In this document: in pieces, positions 34,655-43,700 of the stretch | Layout of the letters: each line of letters opens with the position of its first letter | How positions within the stretch are numbered: position 1 is the stretch's first letter | Assembly: GCF_003206615.1 (NCBI RefSeq) | Contig: NZ_PZJW01000011.1 | Span: forward strand, 1-64,000 | Source: Salinicola acroporae | GTDB taxonomy: Bacteria > Pseudomonadota > Gammaproteobacteria > Pseudomonadales > Halomonadaceae | Direction of reading: 5' to 3' | DNA: 64,000 bases | The notes under the pieces: model-generated | What the model was told of the DNA's origin: nothing | Databases searched by the model: none | What the model saw: only the letters and a program-made list of their open reading frames with translations | Program-made: the position numbers and the translations under genes

Positions 34655-34686
34655 GGCGAATACCTCTCTCTGGGGGAATGTCCCGC

Positions 34687-34998
34687 TTACGCGGAGATTC
34701 CGGTGATCTTGACTTCAGTGAACCACTGGCGGTGGCCCTGACGCTTCATGTGATGCTTACGACGGCGGAACTTGATGATCTGCACCTTGTCGCCGCGGCC
34801 GTGAGAAACGATTTCAGCGGACACCTTGGCGCCGCCGACCAACGGTGCGCCGACCTTGATGTCGTCACCATCGGCGACCAGCAGGACCTGATCGAACTCC
34901 AGGGTCTCGCCGGTCGGCACTTCCAGCTTCTCGAGCTTCAGTGTCTGACCTTCCTGCACGCGGTATTGCTTACCGCCGCTCTTGATAACAGCGTACAT
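34687..34998 (-). CDS. rplU: 50S ribosomal protein L21
   Basis: 103-residue 23S rRNA-binding protein with the family start [14 protein letters not shown] and the C-terminal block [15 protein letters not shown]. It begins the operon rplU-rpmA, which is divergent from ispB, an arrangement also seen in E. coli. A consensus promoter lies about 140 nt upstream. Confidence 0.97.
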   Translation of the reverse strand: MYAVIKSGGKQYRVQEGQTLKLEKLEVPTGETLEFDQVLLVADGDDIKVGAPLVGGAKVSAEIVSHGRGDKVQIIKFRRRKHHMKRQGHRQWFTEVKITGISA

Positions 34999-35135
34999 AA
35001 CTCTTTCTCCAGGGCTTTTGGAGCCGAAGCTCGTCGGCCAAGCTCATCGGTACGAATCGCTCTTTCATCGACCTGCGTCGAGTGGTGCCCCTTCCGGCAA
35101 CCATCTGACAGGGAGCATGATGAGTTGGGCGGCGG

Positions 35136-35164
35136 ATTATAACGATTGGCGCGAAACCAGGCAA
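35136..35164 (-). promoter_or_regulatory. Sigma-70 promoter of rplU-rpmA
   Basis: Read leftwards: TTGCCT (35164-35159), 17-nt spacer, TATAAT (35141-35136). It implies a leader of about 130 nt before rplU, long enough for regulation, though I recognise no known leader motif. Confidence 0.85.
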
Positions 35165-35331
35165 GTCCTTGCATCGCCAATACCCGTCGATGCCGACGAG
35201 GGCGCGAAACGGGCCCGTCGCCTTGCGTCCGTCGGTTGACGCACCTGTAGGCGCCACCTAGCATACCCCCTCACATCGCCTCTCTCGGCCCGACTCAGAG
35301 CGGCCCCACCCGATTCACTGACAAGCCGACC

Positions 35332-36306
35332 ATGCAATCCAACGCTGCATCCATCCATGCATCGGTGGCTGAGGACTTCGCCGCCGTCAATCGCACGATC
35401 CTCGCTCAGTTGGCATCGCGGATACCGCTGGTCGAGACCATCGGCCAGTACATCATCGAGAGTGGCGGCAAGCGGCTGCGTCCGTTACTGGTGCTCCTGG
35501 CGGCGCGCGCGCTCGACTATCCTGGCGACAAGCATGTCACGCTGGCGACCCTGATCGAGTTCATGCACACCTCCACGCTGCTGCACGACGACGTCGTCGA
35601 CGAATCCAGCCGCCGCCGCGGCAAGGCCACCGCCAATGATACCTGGGGCAATGCACCCTCGGTGCTGGTCGGCGACTTCCTCTACTCGCGCTCGTTCCAG
35701 ATGATGGTCGAGGTCGGGTCGATGCGGATCATGCAGGTACTCTCCGGAGCCACCTGCGTGATCGCCGAGGGCGAAGTCCAGCAACTGACCAACATCGGCA
35801 ATGCCGACATCGAAGAGTCGAATTACTTCGATACCATCCAGGGCAAGACAGCGATGCTGTTCGAGGCGGCTTCCCACAGCGGCGCCATCCTCGCCAACGC
35901 CAATGCCGAGCAGGAGCAAGCGCTCAAGCTCTACGGCCGTTATCTGGGGCTCGCGTTCCAACTGATCGACGACCTGCTCGACTACCAGGGGGACGCCGAC
36001 ACCATGGGCAAGAACGTGGGCGACGATCTTGCCGAGGGCAAACCGACGCTGCCGCTGATTCATGCCATGCGCGAGGGGACGCCGGAGCAGTCGGCGCTGA
36101 TCCGCCAGGCGATCACCGACGGCGGCCTGGAGCAACTGGCGGACGTGCTGGCGATCGTGCGCGAAACCGGCGCTCTCGACTATACCCAGCGTCGCGCCGA
36201 GGAGATGGCCGAGAAGGCCCGGGCACAGCTTGAGAACCTGCCGCCGAGCCCTTATCGCGACAGCATGGAAACGCTGACGCGGGTGGCCGTCGAGCGGGAC
36301 GTCTAA
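35332..36306 (+). CDS. ispB: Octaprenyl (polyprenyl) diphosphate synthase
   Basis: Makes the side chain of ubiquinone from FPP and IPP. The 324-residue trans-prenyltransferase has both aspartate-rich motifs, FARM LLHDDVVDES (Asp 86, 87 and 90) and SARM LIDDLLDYQGD near 210, plus GGKRLRP near 45. The exact chain length cannot be read. Divergent from rplU. Confidence 0.94.
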   Translation: MQSNAASIHASVAEDFAAVNRTILAQLASRIPLVETIGQYIIESGGKRLRPLLVLLAARALDYPGDKHVTLATLIEFMHTSTLLHDDVVDESSRRRGKATANDTWGNAPSVLVGDFLYSRSFQMMVEVGSMRIMQVLSGATCVIAEGEVQQLTNIGNADIEESNYFDTIQGKTAMLFEAASHSGAILANANAEQEQALKLYGRYLGLAFQLIDDLLDYQGDADTMGKNVGDDLAEGKPTLPLIHAMREGTPEQSALIRQAITDGGLEQLADVLAIVRETGALDYTQRRAEEMAEKARAQLENLPPSPYRDSMETLTRVAVERDV

Positions 36307-36324
36307 AAGGCAGCACGATCAGGG

Positions 36325-36352
36325 TTGCACCGCGCCCTTTGATGAGTATAAT
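36325..36352 (+). promoter_or_regulatory. Promoter of tRNA-Pro
   Basis: TTGCAC (36325-36330), 16-nt spacer, perfect TATAAT (36347-36352), 47 bases before the tRNA. Confidence 0.8.
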
Positions 36353-36398
36353 TCACCTCCGTCGAACAGCCCCAGGCGGCACGAATCGACGATTTGAT

Positions 36399-36475
36399 CG
36401 GAATATAGCTCAGCTTGGTAGAGCGCTGCCTTCGGGAGGCAGAGGTCGTAGGTTCGAATCCTGCTATTCCGACCA
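36399..36475 (+). tRNA. tRNA-Pro (anticodon CGG), prophage attachment gene
   Basis: A 77-nt cloverleaf: acceptor stem CGGAATA pairs with TATTCCG, the anticodon arm CTGCC-TTCGGGA-GGCAG gives anticodon CGG, the T-loop is GGTTCGAATCC, and CCA is encoded. Phage DNA begins immediately downstream, so the 3' half probably served as attB. The second copy of the 3' end is not in this window. Confidence 0.95.
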
Positions 36476-36486
36476 CAAAACACCGT

Positions 36487-36525
36487 AAAAACCGCCACTT
36501 AGGAAATCCCTTCGTGGCGGTTTTT
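36487..36525 (+). terminator. Terminator after tRNA-Pro
   Basis: A 12-bp stem AAAAACCGCCAC (36487-36498) with its complement (36514-36525), 15-nt loop, ending in five T on both strands. Confidence 0.8.
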
Positions 36526-36892
36526 CTTTGCGCGCTCGTCTAGGTTCCAAATAGGTTCCAGTAGCACCGGCCGTGTTCAGTGCTTCAACTGCGGCAGGGG
36601 CTAACCCAAGCCCGCTACAAAACCGCCTGTGCATAAACCACCCAGAAACGCAGAAATCCGCATAAAAAATCGCGCCCTTATAACCCTCAGCGCGCCCAGT
36701 GCTGGCGCGGCTTCCGCCCTGCTGCAGAGGTGCGTAATTTTCGACCCATTTAGCGCGCGGGCGGGGCGGGGTGCTGATCGCGCGGCTGCGGTGCTGACCG
36801 AGCTGAATCGGGCGGGAACATCTTGCGACCTCACAACGCAAAACGGCCGCCCGAGTGAGCGACCGTGATGCTTGCGAGCCTGCGAAAGGAAG
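36526..36892. other. Prophage left-end non-coding region with possible arm sites and cos
   Basis: No credible gene. At 36541-36559 TAGGTTCC occurs twice with a 3-nt spacer, resembling direct-repeat arm sites of a tyrosine integrase next to the tRNA att site. At about 36759-36778 a G/C-rich stretch, GGCGGGGCGGGGTGCTGA, resembles the core of the P2 cohesive end as I remember it and lies upstream of Q, where P2 has cos. Both assignments are inferences. Confidence 0.4.
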
Positions 36893-37174
36893 CTAGCGCT
36901 TTAGCTGAGCGTAGATACCGTCGAGCCTGGGACAGGCCATGTAGAAAGCTCTCTCGCTGGAACGCTCCTCACCTTGCGGCCCGAAGTAGAGACCATCGTC
37001 CCCCGTCGGGCAATGGATGCCGTTGCCGGATTCTTGATGGCCGTCGTACTTGACGATGTAGTAACCCTGAGGCGAGTACTCATCATAGAGCCGGCTATTA
37101 ATGGCGTTCTCCCCGTACAGGCCCATGATCACAGCGTCAGAAGCCATGACAAAAAGTAGTATTCCGGCCCCCAT
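36893..37174 (-). CDS. Small protein of unknown function, prophage left-end cargo slot
   Basis: 93 residues, not recognised. AGGAG sits six bases before ATG 37174, which supports a real gene. The first 25 residues (MGAGILLFVMASDAVIMGLYG) are hydrophobic enough for a signal peptide or anchor; the rest is polar with Tyr, Gly and two cysteines (HCPTGDDGLYFGPQG, YMACPRLDG). It lies between the putative cos and gene Q, facing the same way as Q. In phage phiCTX this position carries the cytotoxin gene, but no similarity to it is seen. Confidence 0.65.
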   Translation of the reverse strand: MGAGILLFVMASDAVIMGLYGENAINSRLYDEYSPQGYYIVKYDGHQESGNGIHCPTGDDGLYFGPQGEERSSERAFYMACPRLDGIYAQLKR

Positions 37175-37241
37175 CCCTTTCTCCTCAGCGGTATTCCGTC
37201 ATTTCATCGGCCGCAGGCGCAGGGGCCTTTAACGACACTGA

Positions 37242-38351
37242 CTAGACATGAGGCTTCTCCTCCACCTGTTTCTCACTCAGCTCATAAGGCCGGAACCTCA
37301 CTACCTCCTCCCCTACTCGCTCGTTGATCTCGAGCATGATCTGCTGCAGCGGCTCGAGTTCGTTGGCCACGTAGACGCGAGCCGCCTTCTCCGAGTCACC
37401 GAACCCGCCCGTGTTGTTGGGGATGATGCCCATAAGCTGCGGCGGGATCCGGTGGCCGGCGAGCTGGTCGTCGCGTGTGATGTTCTTGATGTGCCAGAAC
37501 TCGTCCTTCGCCGCGACCTCGGATACCGGGATGATCTGCACCCCGTCCTTCTTGCCGTGCGGCGAGTACATGAACAGGTTCTTGAAGTTGCCGACCCCCT
37601 TCGACTCCTTGAGCGCGGTGCGCATGGCATCGATGTCTTTCTTGTCGTGGGCGGGATCGCTCACGTACATGATGAACCCGGCGTGGGAGCCGTTGAGGTA
37701 GTAGCGCCGACGGAACAGCGTCGCACTCTCGTTGAGCCAGGCCGACTGGAGCGAGCCAAGGTAATCGGGCAGCCCGTAGACCTCCTGGTCGATGTCGGGC
37801 TCGAGCAGGTGGATCGTTCGGCCAGCAGGTAGCTCGGTCTTGTTGACCCAGTCCGGCACCCAGAAATAGCGATCGGTCTGCGCCCCGCGCCGCATGTACT
37901 TGGCCGGCCGGCGCTGCAGGTCGAGCAGTCGCCCCAGGCGGCCGCGGATCTCTTCCAGGTAGCAGTTACCGAATACGAGGTAATCGAGCGCCAGCGCGCT
38001 GAACGTCTGGCGGTTGAGCAGCGGGTGCGGGATGAAGGTGCGCAGGAGGATGTTTCGCTTCACCTGAAGCGCCGACCCATGATGCGCCGTCGCTCGGTAG
38101 CTCTTCGCCAGCACCTCGAACGGCACCGGCGGCTCGTACCACTCGTTCGGCGACAGGTAGACGCCCTCATAGAACACATCGCGCAGACTGGTCACCGGCT
38201 CGGCATCGCCGAACGAGAACGCCTCAACGCCCGCTGACTGCTGGGACTTGGCATCGCTAGCGGTTTCGGGCGCGTAGGCCTCTCGCGTGGTTTCGGACGC
38301 GTTGGAAAGTATCGCGGGAACGCGCATGCGCGGCTTGGCGGTCGGGGTCAT
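37242..38351 (-). CDS. Q: Portal protein (P2 gpQ)
   Basis: Dodecameric head portal through which DNA is packaged. 369 residues from ATG 38351, which overlaps the terminase stop by ATGA; the open frame continues 84 nt upstream but that leader is unlikely. PBSX-type portal blocks are present: FGNCYLEEIRGRLGRL, LLEPDIDQEVYGLPDYLG, YVSDPAHDKKDIDAMR and RIPPQLMGIIPNNTGGFGD. Confidence 0.95.
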   Translation of the reverse strand: MTPTAKPRMRVPAILSNASETTREAYAPETASDAKSQQSAGVEAFSFGDAEPVTSLRDVFYEGVYLSPNEWYEPPVPFEVLAKSYRATAHHGSALQVKRNILLRTFIPHPLLNRQTFSALALDYLVFGNCYLEEIRGRLGRLLDLQRRPAKYMRRGAQTDRYFWVPDWVNKTELPAGRTIHLLEPDIDQEVYGLPDYLGSLQSAWLNESATLFRRRYYLNGSHAGFIMYVSDPAHDKKDIDAMRTALKESKGVGNFKNLFMYSPHGKKDGVQIIPVSEVAAKDEFWHIKNITRDDQLAGHRIPPQLMGIIPNNTGGFGDSEKAARVYVANELEPLQQIMLEINERVGEEVVRFRPYELSEKQVEEKPHV

Positions 38352-40126
38352 TCGTACATCTCCATGATGGATTCGCTGGTCTCGCCGGCCGGGCCGTCGA
38401 TGGGTTCGAAGTGGAGGGCGTGCATCGTTGCCCACGCGAGATCCGCGTGGCCGGTCTGCGCATTGCGCCCCGATACGTAGGTGAATTGGCGGCCGCTAGC
38501 CGTGAGCTGCTTCTTGATCGCCATGAACGATTGGGCGAGATCGACCCAGCCGGCATCGAACTCGAGCCGGTCCTTGCGGATGATCTGCTGGGCCTGCAGT
38601 ACCATCGAGGTCTTGAGCTCGGCGGTGTAGTGGTAGCGGGTGACGGTGGGAAACCAGTTCTCGACGTGCTCGGCCACGGCCGCGCCGATCCCGGTGGTAT
38701 CGATACCGATGTGATCGATCTCGTAGCGATCGGCGAACGTCCGGATGAACGCCGCCTGGTCCTCGTAGTCCTGCCCCTTGAGCCGATGGCGCTCGAGGAT
38801 GCGATGCTTCTCCCCCGCCGAGCGCGCGGGCAGCACGACGACCAACCCCGCACCGTCGCCGTCCTCATTGCGACCGGTTGGGTCGTAGCCGATCCACACA
38901 CCCCGGTCGCCGACCGGCTTGGGAGCAAATGGCCGGTAGTCGTTTTCCCAGGCCTCCCAGGCGTCGACCATGCAGCCCTGCATCGTTCCCAGAGGGAACG
39001 CACTCTGACTGTCGTCGACGAACTCGCACTCGAACAGGTTGGCGAACTCATCCAAGCTGTACTCGAACTGCAGATCCTCGACATCGAACAGATCGCACCC
39101 GCCGGCCTCGGCGTCGTGCACCGTCACGATCTGTTTCCACTGGCGATCCCCACACAGCGCGCCAGCGGCGAGCGCGGCGTGGCTTACGTCGATATCGACG
39201 CGGTCGGCTTTCTTGCGGCGCTTGTTGACCCGCTCGCCGGTCCAGAAGGTGTAAGCCTCGTGCGCGATCGATGACGGCGTCGAGAAGTACGTCTGCCGCC
39301 ACTGCTTGTGCGTGGCCATGGCCGACGCAACCTTGCGGAACTGCTCGAAGCCGTGGATCCAGAAGTATTCATCGAGATAGACGTCGCCGTGATAGCCCTG
39401 GGCGGTTTTCGAATTCGTGCCGAGAAAATGGAGCTCGGCCCCGTTGTCGAGAATGATCGGATCGCCCTTCAGCTCGACGTCGCAGACCTCTTTGACGAAC
39501 TGGATGATGTAGTTCTTGAAGATGTGCGCCTGAGCCTTACTGGCCGAGAGGAAGATCTTGTTCTTCCCCGTTTTGAACGCATCGACGATGGCCTCGCGGG
39601 CGAAGTAGAACGTCGCGCCGATCTGGCGGCTCTTCAGGATGTTGCGGATCCGGTGCTTCTGGCCGGCCGCGTGCCAGGTGAGCTGGTAGTCGAACAGCGA
39701 CTCGAAGAATGCCGCCTCGAGCGCCTCGAACTGCTCCTCCGTCAGCGCGTTCCGCTTCGGCCTACGCTTCTCGCCCGCGTTGCGCCGTTCGATCTTCGGG
39801 TTTAAGTCGCCCTCCTTCCCCGTCTCCGCGTACTTGTGAACCCGCGCCAGGCGCTCGATCTGCCGACCGAGGGCGTCGATCTCTTTGTAATCCCCGTTCC
39901 CCTTCCGCTCCTTGCCGATCAGCTGGACGAGACGCGCTTCGAGTGCGCCTTCGACGCGTTGTGTCGGGGTCGCCTCTTCCCAGCCGTCGCGGTCTTTCCA
40001 GCTATGGACCGTGGCCGCTTTCATTTCGAGGTATTCAGCGATGCGCGCGACGCGCCAGCCCTGCCAGTAAAGATGGCGGGCCGTGAGTCGTGGGGAGTCG
40101 AGTGTGTCGGGGGCTGTCGTCGTCAT
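38348..40126 (-). CDS. P: Terminase large subunit, ATPase (P2 gpP)
   Basis: Packaging motor with ATPase and nuclease domains. 592 residues from ATG 40126 (P2 gpP is about 590). The N-terminal helix-turn-helix (RVARIAEYLEMKAATVHSWK) is followed by the ATPase domain with ILKSRQIGATF as Walker A-like and DVYLDEYFW as Walker B. The RNase H-like nuclease carries Asp in WIGYDPTGRNEDGDG and GIDTTGIG. It is transcribed left from the shared P/O control region. Confidence 0.95.
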   Translation of the reverse strand: MTTTAPDTLDSPRLTARHLYWQGWRVARIAEYLEMKAATVHSWKDRDGWEEATPTQRVEGALEARLVQLIGKERKGNGDYKEIDALGRQIERLARVHKYAETGKEGDLNPKIERRNAGEKRRPKRNALTEEQFEALEAAFFESLFDYQLTWHAAGQKHRIRNILKSRQIGATFYFAREAIVDAFKTGKNKIFLSASKAQAHIFKNYIIQFVKEVCDVELKGDPIILDNGAELHFLGTNSKTAQGYHGDVYLDEYFWIHGFEQFRKVASAMATHKQWRQTYFSTPSSIAHEAYTFWTGERVNKRRKKADRVDIDVSHAALAAGALCGDRQWKQIVTVHDAEAGGCDLFDVEDLQFEYSLDEFANLFECEFVDDSQSAFPLGTMQGCMVDAWEAWENDYRPFAPKPVGDRGVWIGYDPTGRNEDGDGAGLVVVLPARSAGEKHRILERHRLKGQDYEDQAAFIRTFADRYEIDHIGIDTTGIGAAVAEHVENWFPTVTRYHYTAELKTSMVLQAQQIIRKDRLEFDAGWVDLAQSFMAIKKQLTASGRQFTYVSGRNAQTGHADLAWATMHALHFEPIDGPAGETSESIMEMYE

Positions 40127-40170
40127 GCGGCCAGCGTACCCGCGCACTCGGAGTCCCAAACGGCGCGCGC

Positions 40171-40193
40171 GTTGTAGATCGCGAATCTACAAC
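40171..40193. promoter_or_regulatory. Late-promoter palindrome 1 (P and O promoters)
   Basis: GTTGTAGAT-N5-ATCTACAAC, a perfect 9-bp inverted repeat, centred 56 bp from the P start codon and 105 bp from that of O. The same palindrome recurs before V and FI. P2 late promoters carry a dyad (TGT-N12-ACA) bound by Ogr near -55; this one is TGT-N13-ACA. Confidence 0.85.
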
Positions 40194-40286
40194 GCGGGCC
40201 AGTTGAGCGAATGAGAGTCGGCGCGGAACCTGACAGCACTTTGCACAGACAGCGACACCGCTCCGCTCACCCGCTGAGGAAATCAC

Positions 40287-41105
40287 ATGCCCTGGCACGT
40301 TATCGCCACCGAAGGCGCCACGATGGATGGCCGCAAGATCCCCGCCGACTGGCTGGAGAAGATGGCCGCGAACTTCGATCCGAAGACCTACGGCTGCCGG
40401 ATCAACCTCGAGCACATCAAGGGGGTGTTGCCGGATAGCCCCTTCAAGGCCTATGGCGATGTCACGGCGCTGAAAGCCGAGAAGAACGGCGAGGGCAAGC
40501 TGCAGTTGTTTGCCGAGATCGATCCCACCGACGAACTCAAGTCGATGATCAAGGCGCGCCAGAAGGTCTACTCCTCGATGGAGGTGGACCCGGATTTCGC
40601 CGACACCGGCGAGCCGTATCTTGTCGGCCTGGCCGTCACCGATACGCCGGCATCGCTGGGTACGGAGATGCTGCAGTTCAGCGCCGGCGCCGGTAAAGAC
40701 TCTCCGCTAACGGGCAAGAAGACTCGTCCCGAGAACTTCTTCTCCGCTGCCCTCGAGCTGGAGCTCGCGGAGACCATCGAGCCGCCGGCCGACACCGGTC
40801 CGTCGCTGCTCGACAGCGTGAAGGCGCTGTTCAAGCGTCACGACGCGAAGACCGACAAGGGATTCGCCGTGTTCCGCACTGATCTCGAGCAGACGCTCGG
40901 CTTGTTCGTCCAGAAGCACGCCGCGCTCGAGGACGAGCTCGCCAAACGCCCCACCGCCGAGGCGTTCGCCGAGCTGAAAGACGCCCACCGGAAGACGAGC
41001 GCCAGGCTCGACGAGCTCTACACCACCCTCGACAACACACCCGACCAGCCGTCTCGCTCGTTCGCCCTCGGCGGCAACGGCGACACCGAAATGACCGACT
41101 GCTAA
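40287..41105 (+). CDS. O: Capsid scaffolding protein / prohead protease (P2 gpO)
   Basis: 272 residues. The N-terminal half is the GPO serine protease that matures the capsid (EGATMDGRKIP, GCRINLEHIKG with the His, VYSSMEVDPDFADTG with the Ser). The C-terminal half (about 170-255) is a charged helical scaffold. GAGG precedes ATG 40287. First gene of the rightward head operon. Confidence 0.94.
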   Translation: MPWHVIATEGATMDGRKIPADWLEKMAANFDPKTYGCRINLEHIKGVLPDSPFKAYGDVTALKAEKNGEGKLQLFAEIDPTDELKSMIKARQKVYSSMEVDPDFADTGEPYLVGLAVTDTPASLGTEMLQFSAGAGKDSPLTGKKTRPENFFSAALELELAETIEPPADTGPSLLDSVKALFKRHDAKTDKGFAVFRTDLEQTLGLFVQKHAALEDELAKRPTAEAFAELKDAHRKTSARLDELYTTLDNTPDQPSRSFALGGNGDTEMTDC

Positions 41106-41118
41106 GGACCACTACCCC

Positions 41119-42192
41119 ATGCGCAACGATAGCCGCATCCTGTTTAACCAGTTCGCCGCACAAGTGGCGAAGCTGAACGGCGTGCCGGATGCCACGCAGA
41201 AATTCGCAGTCGAACCCAGCGTCCAGCAGCGCCTGGAAAAACGCATCCAGGAGTCGAGCGACTTCCTACGCCGGATCAACATTATCGGCGTCGATGAACT
41301 CAAGGGCGAAAAGCTCGCGCTGGGGGTTTCCGGCCCCATTGCTGCGCGCACCGACGTCAGCAAGCAGGAGCGCGACACCCGCGATCTCAGCTCACTGGAT
41401 ACTCAGAGCTACGAGTGCCGCATTACCGAGTTCGACACTCACCTCGGCTACAACAAAATCGACGCCTGGGCGAAGTTCCCCAACTTCCAGGCCATGATTC
41501 GCGACACCATCGTTCGTCAGCAGGCACTGGACCGAATCACCATCGGTTTCAACGGCACGCGCGCAGCGGTGCAAAGCGACCCCGTCGCCAACCCGCTGCT
41601 CCAGGACGTCAACATCGGCTGGTTGCAGCACTACCGCGATCAGGCCCCCGAGCGAGTGATGGCAAAAGGCAAGGCAGGCGGCAATGTCGTCATCGATCCG
41701 ACCCCGACGAAGGGCGAGGACGGCAAAATCAATGGCATGGTTGGCGATTACGCCACGCTCGACGTGCTGGTGTACGACGCCATCAGCAGCTTCATCCAGC
41801 CCTGGTATCGGCGTAACCCGGGCCTGGTCGTCATCCTGGGCCGCAACCTGATGGACGACAAATATTTCCCGCTGCTGAACCAGCTCGCGCCCTCCGAGCA
41901 ACTGGCGGCCGATCTCGTCATCAGTCAGAAGCGTATCGGTGGGCTTCGTGGGTTGGATGTCCCGTTCTTCCCCGACAACGCGCTCATGGTCACCACGCTG
42001 GATAACCTCTCGATCTACTGGCAGAACGGCGCTCGCCGCCGCTACGTCACAGAGAACCCCAAGCGCAACCGGATCGAGAACTACGAATCCAGCAACGAAG
42101 CCTACGTGGTGGAAGACTTCGGCGCCGGCTGTCTGGTCGAGAACATCGAAATGTCGCCGGCAGCGCTGCGCGGTGACGGAGGCAAGCAATGA
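41119..42192 (+). CDS. N: Major capsid protein (P2 gpN)
   Basis: 357-residue HK97-fold coat protein of the P2 family; MRNDSRILFNQFAAQVAKLNGV is a typical start and further blocks include RTDVSKQERDTRDLSSL and GRNLMDDKYFPLLN. gpO probably removes the first 30 or so residues. Its stop overlaps M by ATGA. Confidence 0.96.
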   Translation: MRNDSRILFNQFAAQVAKLNGVPDATQKFAVEPSVQQRLEKRIQESSDFLRRINIIGVDELKGEKLALGVSGPIAARTDVSKQERDTRDLSSLDTQSYECRITEFDTHLGYNKIDAWAKFPNFQAMIRDTIVRQQALDRITIGFNGTRAAVQSDPVANPLLQDVNIGWLQHYRDQAPERVMAKGKAGGNVVIDPTPTKGEDGKINGMVGDYATLDVLVYDAISSFIQPWYRRNPGLVVILGRNLMDDKYFPLLNQLAPSEQLAADLVISQKRIGGLRGLDVPFFPDNALMVTTLDNLSIYWQNGARRRYVTENPKRNRIENYESSNEAYVVEDFGAGCLVENIEMSPAALRGDGGKQ

Positions 42193-42899
42193 CCACCCCA
42201 GCCCGTCAACACTTCCAGCGCGTCACGGCCGCGAAAGCGGCCGGGGGCGCTACCCCCGGCCAGCCCCAAAACGGCCCGCAGTACGAGCTGATGATGGCCA
42301 CGCTCTACGATGCTCGCCGCGCACTCAAACAGATCAAGTCGACCGAAGGGAAGATCGCCCGAAAGCGCGAGCTGGTGCCGCAGTTCGATCCCTACATCGA
42401 AGGCGTGCTCGAGAGCGGCAACGGTGCCCAGGATGAGGTGCTGACCACCGTCCTGGTCTGGCGCTTCGATATCGGCGACCTCGCCGGCGCGCTGGACATC
42501 GCCGGCTATGCCCTCGAGCACAAGCTCGACATGCCGGATCGATTCGAGCGCGATCTCGAGAGCATCGTCGCCGAGCAGCTCGCCGAGGAAGTGCTCGCCC
42601 AGCTCGGCAAGCTCGGCGACGACGCCGATCCGGCCGAGCGTCAGGCACTCGGAACGCAGCTCGCGTCGCTCATGGTCCGCGCCCGCGAAATGCTCGACGG
42701 CGCCGATATGCACGACCAGATCTCGGCCAAGTTTCACAAGGCGTATGGCTATGCCCTGCGCGACGCCGACTGTCCGAGCGCGGCCATCGAGCAGCTCAAG
42801 CGCGCGCTCGAGCTGAACGACCGCGCCGGCGTGAAACGCGACATCGAGCAGCTCGAACGCCAGGTCAAAAAGAACGCCAGCGATCAGCCCAGCGGCTGA
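42189..42899 (+). CDS. M: Terminase small subunit / endonuclease (P2 gpM)
   Basis: 236 residues; P2-type terminase endonuclease subunit that recognises and cuts cos. Family blocks are HFQRVTAAKAA, WRFDIGDLAGALDIAGYALEH and YALRDADCPSAAIEQLKRALEL. Partner of gpP. A 111-bp gap follows before L. Confidence 0.93.
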   Translation: MTTPARQHFQRVTAAKAAGGATPGQPQNGPQYELMMATLYDARRALKQIKSTEGKIARKRELVPQFDPYIEGVLESGNGAQDEVLTTVLVWRFDIGDLAGALDIAGYALEHKLDMPDRFERDLESIVAEQLAEEVLAQLGKLGDDADPAERQALGTQLASLMVRAREMLDGADMHDQISAKFHKAYGYALRDADCPSAAIEQLKRALELNDRAGVKRDIEQLERQVKKNASDQPSG

Positions 42900-43010
42900 C
42901 ACTGCGACCGAGTCGCACGCCGACCCCGGGAGGCATCGGGGGGAGATCCAGGCCACGTGCCCCATATCGTCGATCCCCGATCCACCTCCCTCTAATTCAA
43001 TGGATCGCCC

Positions 43011-43484
43011 ATGTCCCTAGTCGCCCACGGCGGAAGTGAAAGCCAGCACCGGCCCGCCCCACCGGTCCCGAACAACGGATTCTGGCCCGACATCGAGCCG
43101 GGCGATTTCCGCGACCGCCATCGCATCGAAACGACCATCACCGAGGGGCGCGTCGTCCAGGCGCTCGGCGTCGCCATGCGCGACATCAATCGCCAGCTCG
43201 CCGCGTTTCAGGCTCGCCAGCGCGATGCCGGCGTCAACGAGGCGGATGCCGTCCCGAGCGAGCCCTGGCAGATGCCCGGCGACACGACCGCGCTCTATCG
43301 CCAGGCCGTCTATGCCAGTGCCCACGCCAGTCTCCTCGAAGCGTACCGGGACTACAGCGCGACCCGATCCGGCGAGGAGATCGGCGAGGTGGAGAACGAA
43401 GCCGCCGACGACTATCGCCGCAACTCGCGCTGGGCCGTCGCCGAGATCCTGGGCGAGACCCACACCACGGTGGAGCTGATCTAG
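43011..43484 (+). CDS. L: Head completion/stabilisation protein (P2 gpL)
   Basis: 157 residues of the P2 gpL family: FWPDIEPGDFRDRHRIETTIT at about 24-44, and RNSRWAVAEILGETHTTVELI at the end. It seals the filled head for tail joining. Its TAG overlaps the GTG of X by one base. Confidence 0.93.
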   Translation: MSLVAHGGSESQHRPAPPVPNNGFWPDIEPGDFRDRHRIETTITEGRVVQALGVAMRDINRQLAAFQARQRDAGVNEADAVPSEPWQMPGDTTALYRQAVYASAHASLLEAYRDYSATRSGEEIGEVENEAADDYRRNSRWAVAEILGETHTTVELI

Positions 43485-43696
43485 TGGCTCGCATCGTTTA
43501 CGCGCGCCAGGGCGACACCGTCGACGCGATCTGCCAGCGCGTTCACGGCAAGACCGCCGGCGTGACCGAGCAGGTGCTCGAGCTCAACCCCGGTCTCGCC
43601 GAATTTGGGCCGATCCTGCCGCAGGGGACGCCGGTCGCCATGCCCGAACTAGCCAGGCGCCAGGCGCGCACCGACACCGTCCAGCTCTGGAGCTGA
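43484..43696 (+). CDS. X: Tail protein X, LysM-like (P2 gpX)
   Basis: 70 residues with a LysM-like fold (YARQGDTVDAICQRVHG, VLELNPGLAEFGPILPQGTPV). Thought to lie in the tail tip or spike. Start codon GTG. Followed by the lysis cassette, as in P2. Confidence 0.93.
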   Translation: MARIVYARQGDTVDAICQRVHGKTAGVTEQVLELNPGLAEFGPILPQGTPVAMPELARRQARTDTVQLWS

Positions 43697-43700
43697 CGCC

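Noticed and set aside
36464-36841. 125-codon frame on the minus strand after tRNA-Pro
   Set aside because: It runs through the tRNA 3' end, the terminator and the cos-like stretch; protein is basic and featureless.
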